Shown here in pieces: positions 11,100-22,133 of a stretch of 64,000 nt of DNA; within the stretch, counting starts at the first letter, position 1; each line of letters starts with the position of its first letter. Origin of the DNA: Dentipellis sp. KUC8613. Lineage: Eukaryota > Basidiomycota > Agaricomycetes > Russulales > Hericiaceae. Location: NCBI GenBank assembly GCA_002286715.1, contig NSJX01000049.1, forward strand, positions 33,385 to 97,384, in the 5' to 3' direction. The translations under genes were made by a program, and so were the position numbers. Below the pieces are notes generated by a model. That model was not told the DNA's origin. It saw nothing but the letters and a program-made list of their open reading frames with translations, and did no database searches.

Positions 11100-11712
11100 T
11101 AATCCCAGGTATATACTGCTGTCGGTGACCGTAACTCTGGCACTGTTGCAATTTAGCTCGTGTAGAAAGAAGTTTGCGCTGCAGCTCTGCCGCTAGGTCC
11201 ACGTGCTGCAATCCTTCGACTTCACATTGCCTCTTCTGCTCCGTTCTAATTTGCAACGCGATTCTAGTTCTTTCCAACTCACTATTCTTTCCCTGCAGCT
11301 CGTCCACTAGGCCACCATTCTCCGTCTTAAGCCTTTGTATCTCTCTTTCGGCCTGTCCTAGTCTATGCATCGTAGTTTCAAACTCGCGGACAGTATCTTC
11401 TCCCTGTCGCTTCGCGTTGCCCAGGGCCCGTCGCAAAAGCTCCGCATCAGCGACCACCGTCTTCAGTTCGCTGATGTCCTTCTTCAACCCCTGGACTGCG
11501 TTCTTTGCTACGGACCGAAGGACGTCAGCTGTATGCCAACACATCCACAGAACCGAAACAGAACACACCTAATCTCAGCACGTCGTCGTCGGTCGGGTTC
11601 CTGTCCAACCTCGGCGACGATAACTCCGGGACTATTTCTTCGTACAGCTCCTGGAACCGCCTATGACACGAACGGAGCGACTGCAGGTTACATCGCCCTA
11701 GATTCGGTCAGA
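11100..11712 (-). pseudogene. L2: 5'-truncated L-family remnant
   Basis: The first recognisable part (11712-11569) reads LRSCHRRFQELYEEIVPEL and then NPTDDDVLRL, the L-family HLH-like signature. The phase-1 intron (11568-11529, GTGTGT..ATACAG) and the coiled coil ADVLRSVAKNAVQGLKKD onward from 11528 follow. No start codon and no Pro-rich N-terminus remain; a stop lies just upstream. At the 3' end the usual stop near KAELQ is missing, and the frame stays open on the minus strand to 10783, antisense to the last exon of S2. It is most likely non-functional. The start of homology is approximate. Confidence 0.65.
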
Positions 11713-12439
11713 GCGGTTGCCACCAGCGGAACAAGCGCTATCGAGGTAGACTTTGCTGCAGTAGAAGGTGGCCCAGGAGCAAAACTCGTGGTCAAAGGGA
11801 AACGGAGTACAGCGTGCGCCGAGGAGACCGAACACGCAAGACGTGAAGAAGTGTGCAACGGTAAAGTAGGCGTCGAAGAGTGCGAAGGATGGACAATCAC
11901 AGGAAGGGACGGGAAGGTAGTAGCAGTCAGCGAGTGCCACTATGGATCAGTGATAGTCGATGAAAATGCCCGAAAGGTGAGTTGGGCGCGGTTCTCCTGA
12001 TACTGAGGTTGCGCCGGATTAGAGTACCGCTCTTCTCTCTCGGCGAAAGGCTGAGTGCCTACGTTACTCACATTCGAGCTCACTGAAGACGAGCGACCCT
12101 ACGGACAATCGTGAGGGAAAGGCAAGCGCAGTACGGGGCGCCGCACGCATGGTCGGCATCTTGCTAGCCATGTTAATTAAACGAGTCGTTCGATATGAAG
12201 GCCGACGGCTGGAGTTTGGAGGAGAAAATACTTACCGACTCCCGGAATTTGTGAGATGTGCCTGGAAGCAGAAGAAGTATAGAGTTAAGGCCGCTAAAAT
12301 TGAGTTTGGAGGGACGTCGCATCGTCGGTCAGGACGTAGCGTATGCCCTATAACAGCATGAAGCTCGAGAGTGTTGAGGTTGAACTTCAGGACTCCCGCC
12401 GCGACGGACGCCGGCCGGCCCCGCCCGGCCCATTGAATC
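11713..12439. other. Spacer after L2
   Basis: An open frame on the plus strand reaches 12000, but it begins antisense to L2 and has no intron signals or recognisable family. I do not call it a gene. GC-rich GGCCGGCC words occur at about 12405-12430, at the border of the second lipase fragment. Confidence 0.3.
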
Positions 12440-13215
12440 TTCCGCGCACATACTCTACCTCAAATCCTCAATAGAACTGACTGTGGCTTCATATGTTACT
12501 GTATCCTAGCCTGCCTACCTTTTCACCATGACCAATTCATCCTCTACGGTCTCTCATTATACAACTTGCAATTCAGAGCGACATACTAGCGGAAGCACTC
12601 CAAGTCCTTGCTCGTCTCTAAATCGCTCTCGCGCTCCTTCCTCTCTACATCCTCCTTGTCGCAGCCTTGTCCTTGTCTATCCGATCCCAACCGCAATTCC
12701 AACCGATCCTCCGGGATCTCCTCCACAATCCAATCCAACCCTGCGGATGGCCGATCCGTCGGTAAGCGCAACATATCCTCCTTACCATTCCCCTCACATT
12801 CTTCCTCTTTGTCTCCTCCTTCTTTTCCTTTCCCTTCAGACCAGCACCCATGCTGCGCCGCTTCGTGCGCCCGAGCGTTTCCACGCAGCAGCCCCAATCT
12901 CCGAGGCCCTAGCACTCCTGCGCCTCGCGCCTGACATGTGCACCTTTGGATTGCCGCATCGCCCGCCTCGGCGCTGAGATGGTGCCACTCTCCCCGCTCA
13001 GCTCTTAGGGGTACACACCTCTTTTATGCCGAGAAAGTATCTTCACTGCGCACTACGCACGCTCATGAACCCGTCGTTCCCGGTGCGCATCAGCTCGTAC
13101 TCTCCCGTCAGGTTGAAGTGCTCTGTCAGAAAGGACGTCGTGGGGCTTGCGTAGGCGAACGAGTCGAAGGGCGAGAGGAGCAATGTCGTGAAGGAGGATG
13201 GGAGAGCATCACTGC
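12440..13215 (-). pseudogene. Decayed 3' fragment of the lipase gene (copy 2)
   Basis: Same relation to the lipase gene at 28357-30479 as the copy at 8870-9790. A reverse-strand stretch reads SFTTLLLSPFDSFAYA, compared with SFTTMLLSLFDSPAYA in the intact enzyme. Frames are broken several times and the catalytic exons are absent. Its border with S-gene flank near 13205 is at the same place as in copy 1, so both come from one ancestral fusion followed by duplication. Confidence 0.7.
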
Positions 13216-13782
13216 ACATTGCGCCCATCTGAATTCAGTCTGACTTTCAGCTGCTACCGTGCTTTGCATAGTAAACTGGCAGAGCTACCGTGGTAAGCCG
13301 CTGTTTCTTACCGCGTGTCCGTCTGCCTTCCGTTCGTTGTTGCTCGACAGAGCATCTAATTTCCTCGAACGCCTTGGACCCTTCCTTCTTTTGCCCTGTT
13401 TGGGAACAAGGGGAACGTTCGTCACGGTCTGACGCAAGACCTCTCCTACATCTTTTGAATTTCAAGAACTTCAGCGAGGTGCTTCTGTCTCCTCATATCA
13501 ACCATGAAAGTTTCAAGTATCATAGAGGACTTCTGAGGTAAGTTACCTTGTTCTGTTGCGGGTGTTTTAGCGCCGTTCACCCGTCTCCCCGTTTCCCTTA
13601 TCTTCCAACAGGTGGTTCGTTATATATACGATACCCCCCTCCACCATGCAGCCCAAGAAGCCCCTCCCACCCCTACCCCGAAGGTATGCAGTTCTTGTCC
13701 AGTCCGCGTGCCCGTTGAATCGTCCAAACTTGACGTTCGCTTCATAAGGTGAGAATCACTGAATCATTGTTCCGCCGTGTCG
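13216..13782 (+). promoter_or_regulatory. S3 promoter and spliced 5' leader with uORF
   Basis: ACAAGGGGA lies at 13406-13414, 377 bp upstream of the start. A uORF at 13504-13536 encodes MKVSSIIEDF, one residue different from that of S2. The leader intron borders of S2 are conserved, except that the second acceptor reads CATAAG followed by GTGAG, so its use is doubtful. Confidence 0.4.
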
Positions 13783-14450
13783 ATGGCTACATCCAACGGT
13801 CCACTGCATGCTCTTCATCTCCGGCGCCCGAACAAGTGCCCGAAGGGCTCACTGCCGACGTATTCAAGGCCGAAGACGTATCGGTTGCAAACACCTCCGC
13901 ATGCTCTGCGAACCAGGTCTCTGTTGAAAGATAAACCTCACGGCAAGGGCGCTGAGGGGGTGCTTTTGCGGCGGGTACGTCATGTATATTTCTCTTGTCA
14001 GATGCGGTCCTCATTCCACATACTAGTGCGGTGTTGACGATGAAACAAAACGAGTACTAACATGGTCTGCGGAAGTTTGCCAAGAATCGCGTGAAGCAGT
14101 TCGGGACAGTAGAGCCTTCTCCAGCACTTTGGTGGAATGTACGCCATACAGAATACGTCTCAGGGCATACCGTGATTGACGCAAATCTGAAAGATGGCCA
14201 TTATGCAGATCAACGTATCAAGGAACTCAAGCAGGACATAACTGAAGATACTAGAGGTTTACAAAAAAGCGAAGATGTCAGACGAGGTAGCAGCAGATCA
14301 CGCCGTGACAACAGAGAAGAAATTGGCAATGCTCCCCAGATAGCCAGTGAGTTCAAACGCGATATGAAAACCAAGACGGAGCGTCTCCATCAATCCATGG
14401 TTGCATACCGGAATCTTCGACGGGAAGGTCGACGCGCTGGCCTGCGATGA
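13783..14450 (+). CDS. S3: small basic/coiled-coil protein without L partner
   Basis: Exons 13783-13974 (64 codons), 14027-14138 (112 nt, as in S2) and 14194-14450. The product is about 186 residues starting MATSNGPLHALHLRRPNK, with KGSLPTYSRPKTYR as the basic block. The end is YRNLRREGRRAGLR. All splice phases agree and no stop interrupts. Exon 1 is 30 nt shorter than in S2, from in-frame loss in the Ser/Thr-rich part. No L gene follows within 1 kb, so this copy lost its partner or was duplicated alone. It is the sister of S2: both have a lipase fragment and the same uORF upstream. Confidence 0.65.
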
Positions 14451-15451
14451 CCCGCAACCGGGACCATTGGATTGTGTGGTCGAGTATAAACTGCATATGT
14501 ATTTAGTGAAGTATTCTGTATAATCACACGGGATAGTGGATCTGGTACCGGCGCAACTCAGACGGAGTCACTAGCGCCTGTACTATGTATGGCATCGCCT
14601 TCAGGATTAGCGCCCACAGAGGTTGCAAGCCCGCCTATCCGTTAATGAACGCAAGCCTGTCGTCCTCAACGATCGCTTTATGCTGGCACCTTCTTCTGCA
14701 GTATATCTACTCTCAAATACTGTGAAATTGGTGCGGCTTACTTGAAACGCTTGCGCTGTACATGGCGGCAGTTTGTGGTGGAGAATGCAGGCAATGATAT
14801 GTGAGTCCTTGCCTTTGAGTCTTTGACGCGTGGCACTAGACTCCGACTATGCTCTATTCGTTGTAACAACGATTCAGTAGAACTTTGTAGAATTTAATCG
14901 GAACGTCTCCACTTGGGGGGAGAGGCCGATGCATCGCACGGCAATACGATTCCTCTCTTTTTCATTGATTTTGTTGTAATGTAACATACATATCTTGCAC
15001 CGCAAATACCTCCGTTGGTTTGCCCAATTTCTCAGGTTCACACTTTGCATGACTTGTAGAATCTCTCAATAAATGCTTTATGACCACTAGAAGCTATCTG
15101 GCATCTTTGCCATTATTACTGCCAGCTCAAAAGCACTGGATTGTAGTGGTCATTGACTCTGCTGTAGCGTGGCCCTACCAAACTATCAGACTTATATTTC
15201 GGTATGCGGGAGGTTCGAACCTGAGCTCCATTTGGCACAGCCACTGACTCCATTTGGCACAGCCACTGACGCTTAACTTCTGGTCCGGACTCACATAGAT
15301 CTGACGGCACCCCTGTTTTTTTCGCTGTAGGTGTATACAATAATAGACGATTACCTTATCAGGAATCGTAACCACGATAATCGTGTGGCAACATGAAGGC
15401 GGACAACGAAGGCCTTAGAAGATGGTGCTCTTGAACTTGTCCTGTTTCGGA
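14451..15451. other. Spacer; includes segment repeated at about 18160-18420
   Basis: No gene called. A segment at about 14620-14815 matches 18195-18418: 'aacgaccgctttatg' against 'aacgatcgctttatg', then 'cttcttc' and 'gtggtggagaa'. Both copies can be read as NDRFM followed by SS.. in one frame but carry different stops. They look like remnants of one unknown coding exon between S-L units. At 15220-15262 the phrase 'tccatttggcacagccactgac' is repeated twice. Confidence 0.35.
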
Positions 15452-15823
15452 ACAAGGGGTCCGTCGTCTAAGTGGAAGTCATTTTCTACTTTCGTATTCC
15501 TCGAGTATCTCATCAAGGTGGGTCTGTGTCTACATAGCAACCATGGAAAATCCAGGAATTTTGAAAGCCTCCTATGGCGAGCTACCTTGTTCTGTACCCG
15601 GCATGTCAGCATCGCTCACCTGTTTGCCCGTTTCCTTTGTCCTCCAACAGGCAACTTTCTGCATATATCATGCAACTCTTTGCCATGCAGCCACAGGATT
15701 CTTGTTTCCCCTGGTCTCGAAGGTATGCAGACCTTGTTCAGCCTGCTCCCTCGTTGAGCTGTCCAAACTTGACGTTCGCTTCCCATACAGTGAAAGTCAT
15801 CCAGTCCGTATTCTACCGTACCA
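15452..15823 (+). promoter_or_regulatory. S4 upstream region and leader
   Basis: ACAAGGGGT (15452-15460) lies 372 bp upstream of the start. Leader intron borders as in S2 are visible: acceptor CCAACAG near 15650, donor GAAGGTATGC near 15720, acceptor CATACAG at 15790. The S2/S3 uORF peptide is not conserved here. Confidence 0.4.
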
Positions 15824-16503
15824 ATGGCTACTCCCAATTCCCTTCCCAGTTCTACACTTCGCTCTACAGACACGTCGTCTGCTGTCCGCCGACGCCCGAA
15901 GGAGCGTCCGAAGGGTTCTCTGCAGATATATTCAAGGCCGCGGCTGTATGGGCTGCCGAGCCCTCCGTATGCTCTGCGGACCCGCTATCCATTGAAAGGT
16001 AAACCTCGTGGCAAGGGCGCTGAGGGGGTGCTTTCACGACAGGTACGTCGTGTGTATCATTATTTCTAGGCCCGATCCTCATCTAACATACCAGCGGGGT
16101 GTCGACGACGAAACAAAACAAGTACTGAAACGGTGTGAGGACTTACGCCACGGATTACACGAAGACAGCCAGGACATCCTCGATCTCTATGGAGACTTGG
16201 CGGAAGGTGTGTGAGCCATGGCATGTGTGAGGGTCTGCGTACATTACTGATGTAGCTTTGAAAGATTCCGGGCAATCACACCAAAAAGGAGAGAAACTCG
16301 TACAAAACACGGCTCAAGAGAGACAATCGTTCATAAATCAAATACATCATGATATTGAAGAGCTCAAGAAGATACAACATGATTCTCACCAAAGTACCCT
16401 TGAAACTCGCAGCTATATTAAAGAAAGGGAGCAAGAGCTCCATGAAATGCAGACTGCATTTCGGGAGCGTCGACGAGAAGATCGACAGGCTGGCCTACGA
16501 TGA
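15824..16503 (+). CDS. S4: small basic/coiled-coil protein, partner of L3
   Basis: Exons 15824-16042 (73 codons), 16095-16206 (112 nt) and 16265-16503. Introns are GTACGT..CCAG and GTGTGT..GAAAG; an alternative acceptor 9 nt upstream also keeps frame. The product starts MATPNSLPSSTLRS, has basic VRRRPKERPKGSLQIYSR and a GVDDETKQVLKR middle, and ends FRERRREDRQAGLR. A coiled coil fills exon 3. The stop is 92 bp from the stop of convergent L3. Start, exon sizes and tail agree with S2-S6. Function unknown. Confidence 0.7.
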
Positions 16504-16595
16504 TCTACCGCGTCCGTCGTTCTGTATAGCGTAGTGCAGTATGAATTAGTAATGGGCCGTGTGAATCCTCTGTGTACGCACTGTACATCTATCCA

Positions 16596-18095
16596 CTATG
16601 GGCAATGAAAATGAGTACGCTGCAATTCAGCCTTCATGGATTGAAGCTCGTAGTGCAACTCTTGTTTCTCGCGCGTAAGCTGGTTGATCTGATCACTTGC
16701 CTGTCGTGCTTGAACTTGAATTTTCTGCTTCTCTTCTACACTCATCTTCCACTGGGCCCTGGATCTTTGCAACTCGCCAGCCATCATCTGCAACTCGGAT
16801 CGGGATATCTGCTCAGCCTGCTTTAGTTCGTCTTTCGTCTCCTTCAACCCTTGAACCGCAATCTTTGCTACAAATGGAAGCACTTCAGCTATATGCTAGC
16901 GCATCCACAGGATGGAAACAAACATACCTAATCTCAGCACGTCGCCATCGCTTGGATTCCTATCCATCCTCGGCGACGATAGCTCCGGGACCATTTCTTC
17001 GTACAGCTCCCGGAACCGCCTGGCCCTCCGTGCGTCTCGCAGTCTCCTGGCATGCGCGGCCGCCGGCGACTCCCCTGGTAAGGTCCGGACCTCCTCAGCT
17101 GTATCTCCAGGTCCGGCGCTCGGCTCCGTCGCCTTGCCCTTGCCCTTCTTCGTCCGCTTGACTTGGTGTTTCGTCTGCGGTTTGACCTGCGTGGCCTCGC
17201 TAGGAGGGGACGCAGAGGCTTTGCGCTTCTCGGGCCGCAGAGGTGCGGAAGTGTTGTGAGCAGCTGAGTTCGTTGCAGGTTCTGGAACGACGTCAGCACG
17301 AATACTTGAAGATGAGACTTGGGGTGGGCCTGCTTGTGGCGTAGCAGGAACGAGCAGTGGTGCTGCAGCCTCCTGCGAAAATCGCGACGTACGGGAATAG
17401 GACTGCGAAATGGATGCTGCAGTCTGGGCGCACGGGTGCGGGGCATCGCTCCCTGTATGGTCACCGTCTCCCCAAGACGTCAACAAGTCCGTCTGCGGCA
17501 AGGACCCAAAGGAAGAGTACGAGACGGCCGCATCGAAGGGTGGCGGAGGCGGAGGCATCCCCTGATACGGCAAATCTGCGTTCGCGATGGGCTGAGCCTG
17601 GTCTTGGTTGCCTGACGGGACAGCGCCTTGAGCGGACGGGTCCATCTGGGTTGTCGGAGGTGGTGGCTGCGACGTATCGTCTACAGAAAAATGGAAGACA
17701 GGAGAGGCATCTGACCTCTGTTGGTGGTAACCAGACCGATTGTCGCCAGCGGGGTAGCTTGGAGTCTGATATTCAGGATGCTCAATGTAGCCCGGAACAG
17801 GCATCGCGGGCACGTGAGACGAAACCCATGCGGGACGGAACCCGGGGAAGGCCCTTGTCGCTGGCGGAGGCAGCTGCCAGTATGGCGGGTATGGCTGCCA
17901 AGCTGTTCCTGCAGGCTGGAGTAGCGGCCGGTGACCGGGAGGAGCATAGCTTTGCGCGAGTGTACCATGGGGACGTTCGACATCCGGTACTGACGGAATC
18001 GGGCGATGCGCAGAGGGCAACACCGATGATGGGTTCGAGAGCGCACCACTCGTCGACGAAAAGGAAGTGGCAATTTCCAATGGCCGACGTTCGAG
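16596..18095 (-). CDS. L3: L-family protein lacking the usual N-terminal exons
   Basis: Exon 18095-16928 encodes a Pro/Ser-rich region (VPAMPVPGYIEH, then FHFSVDDTSQPPPP). The basic stretch KHQVKRTKKGKGK follows, then the HLH-like segment RRARRFRELYEEMVPEL, NPSDGDVLRL. The phase-1 intron 16927-16889 (GTATGT..TATAG) precedes exon 16888-16596, which begins AEVLPFVAKIAVQGLKE, is all coiled coil, and ends KAELQRTHFHCP. L4 has two more 5' exons and about 160 more residues. In L3 these are replaced by unrelated repeat sequence, and no ATG opens this frame before MPVPGY. It is either 5'-truncated or uses an unseen upstream exon. Convergent with S4. Confidence 0.6.
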
Positions 18096-18584
18096 CTAAC
18101 AATCGTGGAGGACTAGAGGGTCCGGTTCAAAGTTGCTCGTCTGAATTAGTGTTTCTAGTTTGGTTATGTTAGCGCCTTTGTCAATACCAGCGCCCTCCGG
18201 AGGACATCGGCCCGCCCGTCTGTTCCGGCAAGTCGTGAACACATCCAAGCCCTCTGACTACAACGTCTTCATCAACGACCGCTTTATGTTTATACTTTCT
18301 TCTCCGACATACTCACTCTCAGTTACTGCCAACCTGAATCAATCGCCCTTCGCGAAATACTTGTGCTGGACAGCGGCAAACGCGTGGTGGAGAACTGCGG
18401 GCGATGATTTGTGAGTTGAAAGTTCCTTGACGCGACGTGGTACCATGAGGTGCTGAGCTTGTCGGTCGGATAAAAATCGACTACTATTGAGAAAAATCTG
18501 CCTTTAGGGTGTCCGACATGCCTATTATGATGCAGTATAAGATGTCGAGGGCCCTAGAAGACGACACCCACGTCCAGTTTTGGA
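18096..18584. repeat. Spacer with segment shared with 14.6 kb; flank shared with S6
   Basis: 18195-18418 resembles 14620-14815 (see that entry). From 18543 the sequence 'gtcgagggccctagaag' begins a block also found at 23565, which continues through S5/L4 and S6/L5. This marks the left border of a duplicated S-L unit. Confidence 0.4.
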
Positions 18585-18900
18585 ACAAGGGACCTCTCCT
18601 ACCCTCATTCGTCAAAGGATCTCAACAAGACACTTCTATATCTACCTAGCAACCATAGGGATCTAAGGGATTGCTAAAACTTATGATGCAAGTTACTTTG
18701 TTCCGCTGCAGGCATCCTGGCATCCCCTTGTCCTCCAACAGGAAACTTTTTACATATATGATGAAGCCCCTTTCCATGCAGCTACAGACCTCACGCTTCT
18801 CCTGGTCTCGAAGGTATGCAGCCTGCGCACCCACCGGACAGCCGAAATCTGACGCTCGCTTCATACAGTGAAAGTCGTTGATCGGCGTTCTACCGTGCCG
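18585..18900 (+). promoter_or_regulatory. S5 upstream region and leader
   Basis: ACAAGGGAC (18585-18593) lies 316 bp upstream of the start. Leader splice borders CAACAG (about 18741), GAAGGTATGC (about 18811) and CATACAG (about 18868) are as in S2 and S6. A uORF begins MQLQTSRFSW in the middle leader exon and stops shortly after the splice. Confidence 0.4.
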
Positions 18901-19591
18901 ATGGCTACTCCCAATTCCTCTCCCGGTCCTACAACAAGCTCTACAGATGCATCGCCTGTTGTTGTTCGCCGACGCCCGAAGGAGCGTCCGAAAGGTTCTC
19001 TACCGATATATTCAAGGCCGGGGGCGTATAGGCGGCCGAACCCTAAGCGTGCCGTTCCGACCACCTATCCGGTGAAAGGTAAAACTCGCAGCAAGGGCGC
19101 TGAGGGTTTGCTTTCGTGCCAGGTACGTCATATGTATCATTCTTTTTGGAGACGGAACTCATTCAGCATACCAGTCTGATGATGAGGACGACACTGAACT
19201 GCTGAACCGGTCTAAGGCCTTACGCCACGAATTGTGTGAAGGTGCCCAGCGCATCCTCGACTGGAGAGACTTCGAGGAAGGTATGCCTGATCTATATAGC
19301 ATGCTTAAGGGTACTGACGTGTGTATGAAAGGTGCCAACCAATTGCAACAAGAGTTGAAGGACGTCATGGAAAATGCAGACAAAGACAGTGAAAGAGTTC
19401 AAGGAATCGTGAGGGAAGAACTCGGTAAAATAGACAAGATCAAAAAACGGCTTGCCGAAATGTATGAAGAAAGCGACCGGAAGGCCATTGAATACCGACG
19501 GCTTAGCAAAGCCCAGGATCAACAGCTCCATGAAGCCCAGGTAGAGTACCGTGAGGCTCGACGAGCGAATCGACGCGCCGGCCTGAGATGA
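18901..19591 (+). CDS. S5: small basic/coiled-coil protein, partner of L4
   Basis: Exons 18901-19122 (74 codons), 19175-19280 and 19332-19591. Introns are GTACGT..ACCAG and GTATGC..GAAAG. The product starts MATPNSSPGPTTSS. The basic block is VRRRPKERPKGSLPIYSR, the middle SDDEDDTELLNRSKALRH, and the coiled coil ends YREARRANRRAGLR. S6 is nearly the same over its first two exons. The stop is 80 bp from the L4 coiled-coil stop. Function unknown. Confidence 0.7.
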
Positions 19592-19671
19592 TACATGTCC
19601 TACATCTTATTGAACGGCGTAGTGAAATTGAAGTTGTATATATATATTCTTCGTACAAAAATTCTATAACA

Positions 19672-22133
19672 TTATGTGGGATTATGACTCCGGTACCATT
19701 GCAACTCAGCCTTCATGGAGCCAATTTCGTCGTCTAGCTGCTTCTTCTCGGCCGCGAGTCGTAAGGCTTTGTCCTTGTTCTCCGATGCTTGAGCTTTGCT
19801 TTCTTCCTTCTCTTGCATTTCGGTCTGTAACCTGACTTCAGTTCTTCCCCACTCATCGCGCGCCACCTGCAAATCGGCCGCCAGGCCGCCCTTGTCCACC
19901 TCAGACTTCTGCAGCTTCTCTTTCGTCTGCTCCAAATCAGAGCTCATTGTCTTGAGGGCGCGGCAAGCGTTTTCTTTCCGTCGTTCCGCATTGCCCAGGG
20001 CCTGCCGCAGACGCTCCAAGTTAGCAGACGCCATCTGCAACTCAGATCGGAGGTCCCGCCGGCTCTGCTTCAGTTCGCCATTCGCCTTGTTCAGTTCGTC
20101 ATTTGCCTCCTTCAGTTCATGTACCACGTTCTTAGCTATGAACCGAAGCACCTCAGTTATATATCAGCACTTCCACATAAAGAAAGATCTGGCGTACCCG
20201 ATCTCAGCACCTCGTCGTCGCTCGGGTTCCTGTCCATCCTCGGCGATGACAACTCTGTGACGACCTCAGCATACAACTCCCGAAAGCGCCGCGCCCTACG
20301 TGCTTCTCGCAGTCCCCTGACATGCGCGTTCGCCAGCGACTCGACTGGCAAGGAAGGAGCCTCCTGAATGGGGTCTTCTGGAACAGCGCTGGGCTCCGCC
20401 GCCTCGTCCTTGCCCGTGTCCGTGCGCTTGCTCGCGCGTTTGGTCAGCACTTTGGCTTGCGTAGCGTCACTAGGAGGGGATGCGGAGGCTTTGCGCTTCT
20501 CCAGCTTCGGAGGTGCAGCAGGGATCCGAACAACCGCGTTCGTTACCGCCGCCTGACGACTGGACGTGCGAGAAGGTAGTTGTGACGACCCAGGAAGCGA
20601 TGCTGTGGTGTTTGCGGCGACTCGCGAGGACTGCGGCGTAAGGGAATCCGGACGGACGGTGAACGCTACAGAATGGTATTGCGGGACCCGGCTTCTTGTA
20701 TGAAGACTGCCTCCCGCGGGTATCAATAGACCCGTCTGCGGAAAGGACCCAAAAGGAGAGTATGAGAGCGCGCCTTCCACGGGCGGAGGAAGCATCTCCT
20801 GGTGCGGTGGTTCTGCGTTCGTCGCGGACTGGGACCGATTCTGGTTCTGATTGTCTGGCAGAATAGCGCCCTGGGCCGGCGTTGCATCAGCGGAGGCCAC
20901 TGCGGGCGGCGGAGCTGTTGGCGGTGCTACGTCGTCTACAGAAAAGCGAAACACAGACGAAGCGTCGGGACTCTGTTGGGGGTAGCTAGACCAGCTGTCT
21001 GCAGAAGCGTAGTACGGAGTTTGGCTTCTGGTATTGTCGCTATAGCCTGGCATAGGCATCGCAGGCACCTGAGACAAGCCGCGCCATGCAGGAAAGTTTA
21101 CCACGGCGGTTGACGGCGGAGGCGGCTGATAGTATGACGATGGTGGCTGCAGAGCTGTTCCTGCAGGCTGAAAGGGGAGTTGATGATCGGTAGCCAAGTT
21201 CCCATGGTACAGGCCACGGGGACCATCCACGCGGGGTGTTGCAGGAATGGGACGAGGTAGCGAAGATGTCCGCTCAAGGCCTGGAGCGTCAGACGATGTA
21301 GACGAGGGTACGATGAATGCCGATGCTAGGTCCCAGAGTGCACCACCGGTTGACGAAGAGGACGTGTCGCTGACCTTCTGTGTTGGCGGAGAGAACGTCG
21401 GCGTCGCATGTACTGGTGAGGTGATTGAAGGCGCAGGGTTAGCCTTCGACGCGAGCCGTAGGGAAATTATCGACGATGCAGAAGATGCTGGACGAGATCT
21501 TGAAGCAGAGCGCGAAGGCCGCCGAAGAGAGGGAGGACGTGAGGGCGGAGCCATTGCTGTAGAAGCACCTATCGGCACATGCTGCACGGGTCCTTCTGGA
21601 GGCTGGTCTTCCGGGAGTGGGACATCTGCTCCATCGTTCTTGAAAAATCGAAGATAGGCCTCGTTCAGAGTAGGGTCGTATGATGAGCCTGAACAAAATG
21701 CCGGTCTACACCGATGTCAGTCAGATTAAAGCCTCGAAACATGAATCATCAAGACTTACAGCTGACTTGGATTCTGAAGCACACCTGAGTTCGGTAGAGC
21801 ATCCTCTCCTACAGATGGCTCGGCCACCCCTTGAAGGTGCGAAGGCAGAGCAGGGGTGTTCGGAGTAACAGAAAGCGTGCGAGGGCCAGGATATTGCTGG
21901 TAGCCGCCCTGCGGCACAGAATAGCGTATCTCTCCCGTCGGCTGTGCATATTCGGTTTGACGGATTGCATAAGGGCCCGTCGACGGACGAGGGTCTTGGC
22001 TACAGGATGGGTCGCACCGGTTACCAGATGGCGCGCCCACAGAGAAGACGATGTGTACTCACGGCCGAGACTGAGGCGCGCTGCGCGCAGAAGCTGGGTC
22101 ATGTTGATGGCTAGGATCAGAAGGCGTCTGCAT
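19672..22133 (-). CDS. L4: L-family protein with altered HLH intron
   Basis: Exon 1 is 22133-22063 (71 nt, MQTPSDPSHQ), exon 2 21999-21760, and exon 3 from 21705. Exon 3 carries YDPTLNEAYLRFFKNDG, a long Pro/Ser-rich region with VPAMPMPGYSDN and FRFSVDDV, basic KRASKRTDTGKDE, and the signature RRARRFRELYAEVVTEL with NPSDDEVLRS. The coiled-coil exon ends at 19672 (KAELQWYRSHNPT). The usual phase-1 donor (20197) remains, but the acceptor that is AG in L2 and L3 reads AA. The only pairing found that keeps frame is a weak donor GTGCTG after 20211 with acceptor CTGAG before 20151, deleting six helix residues. Without splicing the frame stops at 20157 and no coiled coil is made. Convergent with S5. 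Confidence 0.65.

Noticed and set aside
11365..12000. 211-codon plus-strand frame
   Set aside because: Begins antisense to the L2 coiled coil, then no recognisable protein; not repeated in other copies.
17357..18172. Long plus-strand frame opposite L3
   Set aside because: Antisense of the Pro/Ser-rich L exon; not conserved opposite L4 or L1.
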